Assembly: GCF_030530745.1 (NCBI RefSeq) | Contig: NZ_JAUMUI010000002.1 | Location: forward strand, 91,204 to 148,734 | DNA: 57,531 bases | Origin: Neisseria sp. | GTDB taxonomy: Bacteria; Pseudomonadota; Gammaproteobacteria; Burkholderiales; Neisseriaceae | Direction of reading: 5' to 3' | The notes under the pieces: generated by a model | What the model was told of the DNA's origin: nothing | Database searches by the model: none | The model's input: the letters and a program-made list of their open reading frames with translations, nothing else | Shown here: positions 36,419 to 44,213 of the stretch, piece after piece | Numbering within the stretch: the stretch's first letter is position 1 | Layout: each line of letters starts with the position of its first letter | Program-made: the position numbers and the translations under genes

Positions 36419-36457
36419 TGTGAAAATTTTTTACAAAAAATAACTTAGGGCACTGCC

Positions 36458-37102
36458 ATGCGCAAAACCAAAACCGAGGCTCTCCAAACGCGCCGCTATC
36501 TGATGCTGGCAGCGCTCGACACTTTCTACGAAAAAGGCGTTTCCCGCGCCTCGCTCAACGAAATCGCCCAAAACGCCGGCGTTACGCGTGGCGCCCTGTA
36601 TTGGCACTTCAAAAACAAAGAAGATTTGTTCGACGCCCTCTTTCAAAGCCTGTGCGACGAAATCGCCGGTCTTTTGGAAGCAGACTTGAACGACGATACC
36701 GCCGATATGTGGGAAACCATGCACACCAGCCTTGCCAATATGCTGTACCGTATGGAAAACGACCCCGCGCATTATAAATTCAGCAGCGTGCTGCATTTAA
36801 AATGCGAGCGCACCGAACAAAACCGGGCTATTACCGCCGTTATCGAAAAATATGAAAACATGTGGCACGAACTGTTAGACGCCGTATTGGAACAGTGCAT
36901 CAAACAAAAATCACTGCCCGCCGACTTAGACACCGCGCTTGCCCGGCTTTATCTGAAATCGGCCGTTCACGGCCTGATCCATCAATGGCTGGTCAACCCC
37001 GAACGGGTCAACCTGAAAGAAAACGGCCCGCGTTTCGTGCAAACCATACTCGGCAGCCTCAGACACTGCCCCTCCCTGCGCAAACCGCAAACCGCCGCTT
37101 AA
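36458..37102 (+). CDS. mtrR: TetR-family repressor MtrR
   Basis: 214 residues. The helix-turn-helix near residues 26-60 reads FYEKGVSRASLNEIAQNAG then TRGALYWHFKNKEDLF. It is divergent from mtrCDE, in the same place and of about the same length as gonococcal MtrR (210), which represses mtrCDE and is relieved by hydrophobic agents. Ligand residues cannot be checked by eye. Confidence 0.94.
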   Translation: MRKTKTEALQTRRYLMLAALDTFYEKGVSRASLNEIAQNAGVTRGALYWHFKNKEDLFDALFQSLCDEIAGLLEADLNDDTADMWETMHTSLANMLYRMENDPAHYKFSSVLHLKCERTEQNRAITAVIEKYENMWHELLDAVLEQCIKQKSLPADLDTALARLYLKSAVHGLIHQWLVNPERVNLKENGPRFVQTILGSLRHCPSLRKPQTAA

Positions 37103-37148
37103 CCGTTTCACCTACTTTCAAAGCCCGAAATCTTTTACAAAAATACTT

Positions 37149-37182
37149 AAGGCCGTCTGAAAACAAAGTTTCAGACGGCCTT
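37149..37182. terminator. DUS-pair hairpin after mtrR
   Basis: AAGGCCGTCTGAAA and inverse TTTCAGACGGCCTT with a short loop, in the convergent gap between mtrR and the parvulin gene. Confidence 0.78.
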
Positions 37183-37200
37183 GAATGACAGCCACGGTAT

Positions 37201-37962
37201 TTAACCGCCGACGCCGTTGTCTTTCAAGATTTTTTCGATTTGCTCCTGAACTTTCTGCTGCTTAACCTGCTGCGTCAGAAAAGGTTTTACCTGCTCGAAC
37301 GGCGGCGCTTCCGGGTTGCGCTCGGAAACGGCCAGCTTAAACAGGTAGAATTTTCCGTCCATCTCCACCGGTTCGCGGGTAACCTGGCCGCGCGTCATAC
37401 CGCCGACCAGCCGCGCCATTTCAGGAGGAAGCTGCTGGGTCGGGATAAAGTCGGAAAACGCTTGCTCGGGGTTCGGATAACGCTTCATCAAGTTGTCGAA
37501 CGACAAGCCTTTGAGCAGCAGTTCTTGGGCTTTGCGCGCCTCTCCGGCAGAGGGGAAATGCACCTGCTGCAACTTCACCACCCGGGTTTGCCGATCATAA
37601 CCCGCACGCAATTCCGCCTCGCTAACTTCGGTGTTGCGCTCCAAATAAAGCGCATACTGCATGGCATAAAATTGCGCTTCTACATTTTTAAACTGGTTCC
37701 GCACTTCGGCATCTTTGTCCAACCCCGCCTTAAATGCTTCATTTTTCAACACCTCTGCGGTTTGCAGCTGCAAAATCACGTTTTTGCGTATCGCCGCACC
37801 GTCCGGGCGCTGCGTACCGGGCGTGTTATCCGACTGCTGCAATACTTGGGCAACCATACTGTCGATACGCCCGCGCTCTATTTCAGGCACTTTGGCAACA
37901 ACCAGGCCGGCAGCCGCCGACACGGCCGCAGCCGCCAAGGCAGTGTATTTGTGTTTCATCAT
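37201..37962 (-). CDS. Periplasmic parvulin-type peptidyl-prolyl isomerase / chaperone
   Basis: 253 residues with a short N-terminal export signal, a helical chaperone region (~25-130) and a rotamase-like domain (VVKLQQVHFPSAGEARKAQE, LLKGLSFDNLMKRYPN). The PpiC domain is divergent, so isomerase activity is uncertain. It would help fold outer membrane or secreted proteins. Second of two parvulin-like genes in tandem, 29 bp after the first; they share a general plan but differ much in sequence. Confidence 0.82.
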   Translation of the reverse strand: MMKHKYTALAAAAVSAAAGLVVAKVPEIERGRIDSMVAQVLQQSDNTPGTQRPDGAAIRKNVILQLQTAEVLKNEAFKAGLDKDAEVRNQFKNVEAQFYAMQYALYLERNTEVSEAELRAGYDRQTRVVKLQQVHFPSAGEARKAQELLLKGLSFDNLMKRYPNPEQAFSDFIPTQQLPPEMARLVGGMTRGQVTREPVEMDGKFYLFKLAVSERNPEAPPFEQVKPFLTQQVKQQKVQEQIEKILKDNGVGG

Positions 37963-37991
37963 GGCATTCCCTCCGACTGCTTATTTTCCGC

Positions 37992-38867
37992 TTATCTGGC
38001 ATTCTGGATTTTGGCTTTTCGGTAAAGCGACTCAATCGCACCGTCTACCCTGGCCGCCTGCAATTCTTGCGCAATACCGCTTTTTGCGGCTTCGTAAGCC
38101 GGCACTTTGGCGGCACGTTTGTCGTTGATATAAAACACGCCGTACAAACCGTTGCCGTCTTCCAGCGGGGTAGTGGTGTAACCGCCTTTATTCAGGTTTT
38201 TCACGGCAGCATAAACAGCGGGCGCGCCCTGCTCCAAATCTTTCAGGTTCACATAAGCGGCATTGAGGCCGCCGGTCTGCTTGCCGCGCGGGTCGGCCGT
38301 ATATTGTTTGGCAACGGATTTAAAGTCTTTTTTGGCTTTTAAATCGGCAATGGCTTTTCGGGCGTCCGCCTCATTGCGGGTTAAAATTTCCCCCAGCTGC
38401 ACTTCGTAACTGCCCCGGTAAAACCTGCTGAAATCGCCGTATGCCTTTTTCACATCATTTTCTGTAACGGGGCTGCTTCGCAGCACATGGGTGATATAGG
38501 CCTGATTTTGAAGGGAGGTTTCAAATTCCGACCATTGCTGCGAAAAACCGGGCTTTTTGTCTTCACCGCTCCGTTTCGCCGCCGAACGTGCCTGCTCCAG
38601 CGCCTGCCTGTATTCGGCAGACTGATCCAACTTCAACCGCTTCGCCTCCTGCGCCACCAACGTCATGGTTACCTGACGCTCGGTCAGATTGCGGCGCAAC
38701 ATCGGGCTGTCTTGAACCTGCGGATTTTGGTTCTGCAACAGTTTCACCTGATAGTCGATATCTTTGCTGTCGATTTTGGCACCATTAACCGTTACAACGG
38801 TTTTTGCCGCCAAACCACCCGAAACCAGCAGCAGCGCTGCAGCAGATGCAATATAAAATTTCTTCAT
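37992..38867 (-). CDS. Parvulin/SurA-like peptidyl-prolyl isomerase
   Basis: 291 residues with signal peptide (FYIASAAALLLVSGGLAAK), a long helical N-domain (~25-160) and a PpiC-like domain (~165-260, YEVQLGEILTRNEADARKAI, DFKSVAKQYTADPRGKQTGG). It belongs to the PrsA/SurA-type periplasmic folding factors. It lies 53 bp after bolA, in a run yciB-yciI-bolA-ppi-ppi on the minus strand. Confidence 0.86.
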   Translation of the reverse strand: MKKFYIASAAALLLVSGGLAAKTVVTVNGAKIDSKDIDYQVKLLQNQNPQVQDSPMLRRNLTERQVTMTLVAQEAKRLKLDQSAEYRQALEQARSAAKRSGEDKKPGFSQQWSEFETSLQNQAYITHVLRSSPVTENDVKKAYGDFSRFYRGSYEVQLGEILTRNEADARKAIADLKAKKDFKSVAKQYTADPRGKQTGGLNAAYVNLKDLEQGAPAVYAAVKNLNKGGYTTTPLEDGNGLYGVFYINDKRAAKVPAYEAAKSGIAQELQAARVDGAIESLYRKAKIQNAR

Positions 38868-38920
38868 GTTTGCTCACTAAATTTATTTAGAAAAGAAAAT
38901 CAAATGTTAACCGGAGCGGC

Positions 38921-39190
38921 TCAATGGAAGTATTCTTCAGGAGTAACCGCTTTAATGCTTAAGGCATGTATCAGGCCGTCTGAAAACAAGTCCTGCAGCG
39001 AATCTTTAACCATACGCTGGCGGCTGAGCCTGCCCATGCCGGAAAACACTTCGCCTGCCACCACAACGGCATAATGGCCGCCTCCCCTGTTGCCCGCATG
39101 ACCCGCATGCAGGCGGCTGTCGTCGCGGAACTCGCACAACTGCAAGCCCAGCGGTTTCAGACGGCCTTCGATAATCGCCTGCATATCCAT
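38921..39190 (-). CDS. BolA family protein
   Basis: 89 residues with the BolA fold and the invariant His in HAGHAGNRGGGHYAVVVAGE, then SGMGRLSRQRMVKDSLQDLF. BolA proteins work with monothiol glutaredoxins in iron-sulfur handling. Its ATG overlaps the yciI stop by one base (TAATG). Near the C-terminus a DUS is read as LFSDGL. Confidence 0.92.
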   Translation of the reverse strand: MDMQAIIEGRLKPLGLQLCEFRDDSRLHAGHAGNRGGGHYAVVVAGEVFSGMGRLSRQRMVKDSLQDLFSDGLIHALSIKAVTPEEYFH

Positions 39191-39480
39191 TATTTAAACA
39201 CGGCCTTAAACGGTTTGATCAGAATTTCTTCATACACGCCCGCTCCCACATAGGGATCCTGCTCCGCCCATGCCTGAGCCTCGTCCAACGACGCAAACTT
39301 GGCGATAATCAGGCTGCCCGACACCTGCCCGGGGTTGTCCGGCAGCGGGTTGGGGCCTGCCGTAAGTAAACGGCCTTCGGCCTGCAATGCTTCCAAACGT
39401 TTCAAATGCTCGGGGCGTGCGGCCATACGCGCATCATGCACCCCTTCTCCGTCGGTGGCCAGCAACATATAATATTCCAT
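39190..39480 (-). CDS. YciI family protein
   Basis: 96 residues of the YciI/YCII superfamily, a ferredoxin-like fold: MEYYMLLATDGEGVHDARMA, RLEALQAEGRLLTAGPNPL and AWAEQDPYVGAGVYEE. His and Asp positions of the family are present, but the reaction is unknown. It starts 4 bp after yciB, the conserved yciB-yciI pair. Confidence 0.93.
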   Translation of the reverse strand: MEYYMLLATDGEGVHDARMAARPEHLKRLEALQAEGRLLTAGPNPLPDNPGQVSGSLIIAKFASLDEAQAWAEQDPYVGAGVYEEILIKPFKAVFK

Positions 39481-39484
39481 AAAT

Positions 39485-40018
39485 TCAGTCCTCCTGAGGC
39501 AGGTAACGGCTCAAATACACACCCTGCCCGATAACAAAAACAACCATCAACCCGGTTGAGCCGAACAGTTTGTAGTTAACCCACTGCGCTTCGGTAAACA
39601 TATAGGCAACCGCAATATTGGCAATACCCATAAACACCAAAAAAGCCACCCAAATCCAAGTCAGCCGGCGCCACACCCGATCGTCAAGGTTCAACTCCTT
39701 CCCCATCACCGCCTTCAAGCCGTTTTTACCCCAAAGCTGCCCCAAGCCCAAGGCCGACGCCCCCGCCCAAAACAGCAAAGTAGGCTTCCACATGATAAAA
39801 CGCGGATCACGCAGCAGAATCGTCGCACCGCCGAACAGCACAATCAAAATCAAACCCACCCATTGCATCGTATCGAGCTTTTTATGCTTCAACCAGGCAA
39901 ATCCGGCCTGCAACACGCCCACCACCAAAGCAACCGCCGTCGCCCACACGATGTTTTTGGTAAGCGTGTAGGTGGCGAAAAATAGAATCACAGCGATTAA
40001 GTCGCTTAAAATTTTCAT
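39485..40018 (-). CDS. yciB: Inner membrane protein YciB / septation protein A
   Basis: 177 residues from ATG 40018; the open frame extends to 40084 but the family begins MKILSDLIAVILFFATY. Five or so membrane helices, with LGLGQLWGKNGLKAVMG and RRLTWIWVAFLVFMGIANI. It affects envelope and septum formation; the exact role is unclear. First gene of yciB-yciI-bolA-ppi-ppi. Confidence 0.94.
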   Translation of the reverse strand: MKILSDLIAVILFFATYTLTKNIVWATAVALVVGVLQAGFAWLKHKKLDTMQWVGLILIVLFGGATILLRDPRFIMWKPTLLFWAGASALGLGQLWGKNGLKAVMGKELNLDDRVWRRLTWIWVAFLVFMGIANIAVAYMFTEAQWVNYKLFGSTGLMVVFVIGQGVYLSRYLPQED

Positions 40019-40306
40019 ATCCTGCCAAACAAATCCAAGATAAAAACAGCATGCAATGATACAGGCAGATGAACTCTTTTGCATTACTTATGTCAATGGT
40101 GGTATAAACCGACAGGCCGTCTGAAAAACAGGCCGATTATCGGATTTTTCCCCGCGTGCAACAAAAAGTGGTTATAAAGTTGCAGACTTCAATTTACCGT
40201 TTACATAAATTAGCAATTTTACTTGGCAGGGTAGGCAGTTAGCATATATCATATTGCCTAATATATTACAGGCAGCCCGGCTGCAAACTCGAACAGGGGA
40301 CATAAT

Positions 40307-42703
40307 TTGAAAAACAATCACAAAATCAAACTGGTTGCCGCCTCTCTCGCGCTGACAACATCATTTTCGGCAGTTGGCGGCCTGGGTGGCTTGAACGTCC
40401 AATCCAATCTCGGCGAACCGTTTTCCGGCACAGTAACGGTAACGGGAGAGGAAGCCCGGATTTTGCTGAACGGCGGCAGTGCCTCCCTTTCAGACGGCAA
40501 CCTGCGCGCCAGCGTCAGGAAATCCGGCAATAACGCCGTTATCAACATCCGTTCCAACACGCCGGTAAACGATCCCGTTTTAGTATTCCAGGTAGGCGTA
40601 GGCTCGCAATCACGCCAATATACCGCCATTATCGATCCTGCCGACTACCCTGCCGAAAAAAGCAGCGGTTCTGCCGTTACGCAACCGGAAAACCTCACCA
40701 AAACCGATGAAAGCGGCACTCGGGCAGAAACACAACAATCCGCTGCAGCCAAGGCCAAACTGAAAGCAAAAAAAGCACAAGAACAGCAGGCACGCAAAGA
40801 ACAGCAGAAAGCCGCTGCTGCCACCCGCGAAAAACTGCGCGAACAAACGGCTTCCGGGCGCAAATCCGAACAGCCCCGCAGCAGCTATAAAGTCAGCCGC
40901 GGCGAAACACTCACCTCCATCGCCAATCAAGTCCGTCCGTCCGGATTGAGCGTGCACGAAACCATCGCCGCCATCATGACGGCCAACCCGAAAATCTTTC
41001 CAACCCGTAACGCCAACCAAATCCTTGCCGGCCGCGTATTAAATATTCCTTCTTCCGAAGAGTTGAAACGCTTGGCGAAACAACCCGCACCTGCCGCACA
41101 ACAACAGGCCGCTCAAGCATCACAGCCTGATACCGCAGCCTCCGAACCTGCGGGAACTGCGGCAGCCGCCCAAGCATCAGCTCCCGCAACAGATGCGGAA
41201 ACCGCCCCGGCATCCGCCCCTGTTACGGACACGGCAACTGCTGCCGTATCCGCCCCCCAAGCATCCCAGCCCGCCGCAGCCGGCAGCACGGCTTCAGAGC
41301 CTGACTCAGCCTCATCTAAGGCAGCAACCGCACAACCCGTACAACCCGTTCCCGAAGAAAGCAGCGGTTTATGGCGCTGGCTGTTGTTCGCCGGCTTGGG
41401 CGCTATCGCCTTATGGCTGCTGTTGAAACTGGCGGGCAGGAAAAAAGCTGCTGCCGAAGCAGCAGGGAGCGGCAAGGATGTTATCGTAAAAGACAACGAT
41501 CTTGATTCAGACTCAGACGACAGATACGAAACACTTGAGCACACCGACGAAGCAGCCCCCGCCCCTCACCAACCTGCATCCTATGCAGATGGCGGAGCGT
41601 CCTCAAACAAAGCTGTTGCAGCCACTGTGGCTACGGCCGCAGCCGCCGCTGCAACGGCTGCCGCAACCAAAACCGAAGAAGATGACGGTTTGGATGTGGA
41701 AGACGACTTCGACGATATTTTCTTCAGCGAATCCGAAACCGCCCCCGTCGAACAAACCGAAAGCAACTTCAACTTAGACTTAGGTTCGATTGATCGTGAA
41801 CAAGGCGGTATCGTATCCGGTGCGCTGACCCAGGACGAAGAAACCCAAAAACGCGAACAAGCCGACTGGGACAGCATTGAATCAACCGAAAGCGTTTACG
41901 AGCCTGAAACCGAAAGCGAATTCCAACACATAGCCGTTGAATTCAATGCCGGTGAAAATACAGATGCAGGCCAAGAAGCCACCGTAACAGTCGAATCCGA
42001 ACCAGCCGGTTCCGTTAAAGCCTCTACCGATGCTCCGTTGGAGTTTTACACCGAACAGGCTTCCGGCGATACCGTTGCCGATAAAACCGTTGCCGACAGC
42101 CAAGGGCAGACAGAAGAACAGCCTTTAGCGCAAATGGAAACTGTAACTGCTCAGGAACCCTCAGCGGAAGCAGTTGGCATCGATACATTACCGTTTACCG
42201 GCAAGGCCGATACGGCAGTGGCCGAAACCGTTACCGAAGAACCTTCACTTACTGTTGAAATTGCAGAAGATGCCGAACCCGAAACAGCGGATAACGCCCC
42301 TGCGCCGGCTGTAACCTCTATCGAAACCGCACCTGCAGAAGAAATTGCCATCATTGAAACAGCCGCCGAACCTTCTTTGACTGCCGCCACTCTGCAAGAC
42401 GACGGCTTCGCCTTCCGGGACAGTGAAGATTTCGACAGCACGGTCAATATCTCTGCCGATGATGCGGAAACCATCGAATGGGAAAGCATCAGCGTTGAAG
42501 GTGATTCGCGCAGCGACGACGGCTTTATCTCCGAATCTGTAGGCATGACCGCCCCGCTGGAAGCTAAATACGAACTGGCACAAATGTATGTTGAAATCGG
42601 CGATCCGGAAGCGGCAAGAGAAACCTTGCAAGAATTGTTGGAAGAATCCAGTGGTACGATTTTGGAGAAAACCAAAACCATGCTTGCCGAATTAGACAAA
42701 TAA
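40307..42703 (+). CDS. FimV/TspA-like LysM-containing inner membrane protein
   Basis: 798 residues; the start is a TTG at 40307 after AGGGGA (40295-40300). Order: signal peptide and FimV N-terminal domain (1-110, GGLGGLNVQSNLGEPFSGTV), Lys/Gln/Ala-rich region (145-190), LysM domain (~194-250, YKVSRGETLTSIANQVRPSG), Pro/Ala linker, membrane segment (~352-375), a long acidic cytoplasmic region, and a FimV C-terminal TPR-like motif (KYELAQMYVEIGDPEAARET). In Neisseria this is TspA, needed for adhesion; Pseudomonas FimV organises type IV pili and polar proteins. Single gene with a very strong hairpin after it. Confidence 0.9.
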   Translation: MKNNHKIKLVAASLALTTSFSAVGGLGGLNVQSNLGEPFSGTVTVTGEEARILLNGGSASLSDGNLRASVRKSGNNAVINIRSNTPVNDPVLVFQVGVGSQSRQYTAIIDPADYPAEKSSGSAVTQPENLTKTDESGTRAETQQSAAAKAKLKAKKAQEQQARKEQQKAAAATREKLREQTASGRKSEQPRSSYKVSRGETLTSIANQVRPSGLSVHETIAAIMTANPKIFPTRNANQILAGRVLNIPSSEELKRLAKQPAPAAQQQAAQASQPDTAASEPAGTAAAAQASAPATDAETAPASAPVTDTATAAVSAPQASQPAAAGSTASEPDSASSKAATAQPVQPVPEESSGLWRWLLFAGLGAIALWLLLKLAGRKKAAAEAAGSGKDVIVKDNDLDSDSDDRYETLEHTDEAAPAPHQPASYADGGASSNKAVAATVATAAAAAATAAATKTEEDDGLDVEDDFDDIFFSESETAPVEQTESNFNLDLGSIDREQGGIVSGALTQDEETQKREQADWDSIESTESVYEPETESEFQHIAVEFNAGENTDAGQEATVTVESEPAGSVKASTDAPLEFYTEQASGDTVADKTVADSQGQTEEQPLAQMETVTAQEPSAEAVGIDTLPFTGKADTAVAETVTEEPSLTVEIAEDAEPETADNAPAPAVTSIETAPAEEIAIIETAAEPSLTAATLQDDGFAFRDSEDFDSTVNISADDAETIEWESISVEGDSRSDDGFISESVGMTAPLEAKYELAQMYVEIGDPEAARETLQELLEESSGTILEKTKTMLAELDK

Positions 42704-42724
42704 TTAATTCGATTTCTGTAATAA

Positions 42725-42790
42725 ATTCTGCCTGAGGAAAAACAAGCTGCCCAAATAAAGTCGGGTAGCTTGTTTTTCCTCAGGCAGAAT
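42725..42790 (+). terminator. Terminator of fimV/tspA (24-bp perfect stem)
   Basis: ATTCTGCCTGAGGAAAAACA and four further bases at 42725-42748 are exactly inverted at 42767-42790, with extra pairing inside and TTTT after. The stem is unusually long for a terminator and directly abuts the Correia element. Confidence 0.8.
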
Positions 42791-42792
42791 TT

Positions 42793-43103
42793 TATAGTGG
42801 CTTAAATTTAAAAGAAGACAAAGTGAGACCTTTGCAAAACCTCCAGATGTGGATGCAGTTCAAGGCGTAGCAGCGCAGCGAGCACAGACATATCAAGTAC
42901 AAGGCTAAGCAAGCGGGCAATACACAACGCAGAAATGCGCCGCAGATGAGGGTTTTGCAAAGGTCTCAAAGTGGCGAAGCCGCAAACAGCGCAGATAGAT
43001 AGATAGTACGGAACCGGCTCTGTTGCCGCTTCTGCGGCTTACAAAACCGTTCTCTTTAGGCTAAGGAGCAAACTCCCTACTGTTTTAAATTTAAGCCACT
43101 ATA
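42793..43103. mobile_element. Correia-like element, interrupted by a MITE
   Basis: The ends TATAGTGGCTTAAATTTAAA (left) and its inverse at 43084-43103 are perfect over the visible ~20 bases. Internal blocks match the copy at 5839 and known Correia cores (TAGTACGGAACCGGCTC, CAAAACCGTTCTCTT). With the 143-bp insertion at 42825-42967 removed, the element is ~165 bp, like the first copy. GATA repeats three times in its core (GATAGATAGATAG). Confidence 0.85.
42825..42967. mobile_element. IS5/IS1106-like MITE nested in the Correia element
   Basis: 143 bp with terminal inverted repeats GAGACCTTTGCAAAACC at the left and its exact inverse at the right. AAAGT is found directly on both sides, consistent with a target duplication. 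The termini resemble those of IS1106 (IS5 family) as I recall them; no ORF, so it must be mobilised in trans. It splits the Correia core between GACAAAGT and GGCGAAGCCGC. Confidence 0.8.
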
Positions 43104-43106
43104 AAA

Positions 43107-43288
43107 ATGAGGGATCCCCGCTGGTGCCGTTTGGGCGGAATCCGCTTGAACCTTGCTGACAAGGCGGTTGCCTCGGACAGTTTCGGGTGCATCCGTTCGG
43201 ACGCTCGCGCCCACTGCAACTCCCGGCAACCTGAAGCGAACGTATTGGTTCAAAGGAATGTATGCCTTCGCGAACACCGCAGGGAAAG
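43107..43288 (-). ncRNA. ssrS: 6S RNA
   Basis: The minus strand just after zapA reads CCCTGCGGTGTTCGCGAAGG at the 5' side and CACCAGCGGGGATCCC at the 3' side; these pair to form the closing stem. The 5' GGTGTTCGC block matches the conserved start of 6S RNA, and the middle has the expected GC-rich arms around an open bubble. 6S RNA mimics an open promoter and sequesters sigma-70 RNA polymerase in stationary phase. The zapA-ssrS arrangement is conserved in proteobacteria. Ends are approximate to a few bases. Confidence 0.82.
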
Positions 43289-43293
43289 AGAGA

Positions 43294-43599
43294 TCAGGCT
43301 TGCGCTTGTGTTTTGTTTAAAACTTTTTCGCAAGCATTAATCATGTCGGTTATTTTACGCTCAAAATCGCCGATTGCCAAATCATCTTTCATCGACATTT
43401 TCAACAGATCGTGCACAAGGTTGAGTGCGGCCATAATTACGATTTTATCGGTTTCTACGATACGGCCGCTCTGTTTGATTACATCAAATCTCTGGTTGAG
43501 CATGGAAACGGCTTGCAACAGTGTGGCCTTTTCTTCGGCAGGTGTTCCGATGGTGAAAGCACGTCCCATAATTTCGAGGCTGACTTGTTCGGTACTCAT
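43294..43599 (-). CDS. zapA: Cell division protein ZapA
   Basis: 101 residues, starting VSLEIMGRAFTIGTPAEEKA (residues 6-25) with a C-terminal coiled coil. ZapA binds FtsZ and crosslinks its filaments at mid-cell. It follows the coiled-coil gene by 3 bp and precedes 6S RNA. Confidence 0.93.
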   Translation of the reverse strand: MSTEQVSLEIMGRAFTIGTPAEEKATLLQAVSMLNQRFDVIKQSGRIVETDKIVIMAALNLVHDLLKMSMKDDLAIGDFERKITDMINACEKVLNKTQAQA

Positions 43600-43602
43600 A
43601 CT

Positions 43603-44094
43603 TTAGACCTCTTGTACGGTGGTTTCGGCTTCCTGCGGCAGGCGTGCCAACAGGGTTCGCAAGTGTTCGGCGTTGGTGCTCAAAGTGTTGCGGTATTTTT
43701 GGTTTTCGGCAGTTAATGCTTCGATTTGTTCCTGCATCCGATTGACGACAGTGCGGTTTTCGGTTTGCATTTTCTCGGTTTCGCCCCGGTGATCCGCCAG
43801 CATGGCTTCAACGGCAGCCTGATGCTCCTTCCGCATGGCTTCGGTTGCATCAAGGTGCCGGGCCTCCATATCGGCTTTAAGCTTGTTCATCTGCACCATC
43901 AGGGCTTCGCTCAATTCGTCTACTGCTGCCTGATGTTCGTTTTTCTGCTGTTCCTGTGCCAGACGTTGACGGGAAAGCTCATCGTTGAGACGGGCGACCT
44001 CTTCTTGCAGGCGTTTGTTTTCGCCAAGCTGGGTTTCGAACTTCTGCGCCAGCTGGTAAACGTTGACTTCGAGTTTGTCTAATAACTGATTCAT
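43603..44094 (-). CDS. Coiled-coil protein upstream of zapA (ZapB-like)
   Basis: 163 residues, nearly all heptad-repeat coiled coil with no signal or membrane segment: an N-terminal LLDKLEVNVYQLAQKF and a later QIEALTAENQKYRNTLS. Its place 3 bp before zapA suggests a partner of ZapA, like ZapB in E. coli, but it is longer and the homology is not proven by eye. Confidence 0.7.
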   Translation of the reverse strand: MNQLLDKLEVNVYQLAQKFETQLGENKRLQEEVARLNDELSRQRLAQEQQKNEHQAAVDELSEALMVQMNKLKADMEARHLDATEAMRKEHQAAVEAMLADHRGETEKMQTENRTVVNRMQEQIEALTAENQKYRNTLSTNAEHLRTLLARLPQEAETTVQEV

Positions 44095-44156
44095 GTCGTG
44101 TGCACTCGGTTGGTTACGGAGGCAAGCATAGTAGGGATAACGGGGGCTGTCAAATA

Positions 44157-44190
44157 AGGCCGTCTGAACGTTATGTTTTTCAGACGGCCT
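44157..44190 (-). terminator. DUS-pair hairpin after gpsA
   Basis: AAGGCCGTCTGAA and TTTTCAGACGGCCT with a short loop, 24 bp past the gpsA stop and before the zapA pair. Confidence 0.72.
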
Positions 44191-44213
44191 GCATTAGGCG
44201 GCGTGCCCGGTGT

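Noticed and set aside
43077-43277. 66-residue minus-strand ORF after zapA
   Set aside because: It lies within the 6S RNA sequence and has no ribosome site or family likeness.
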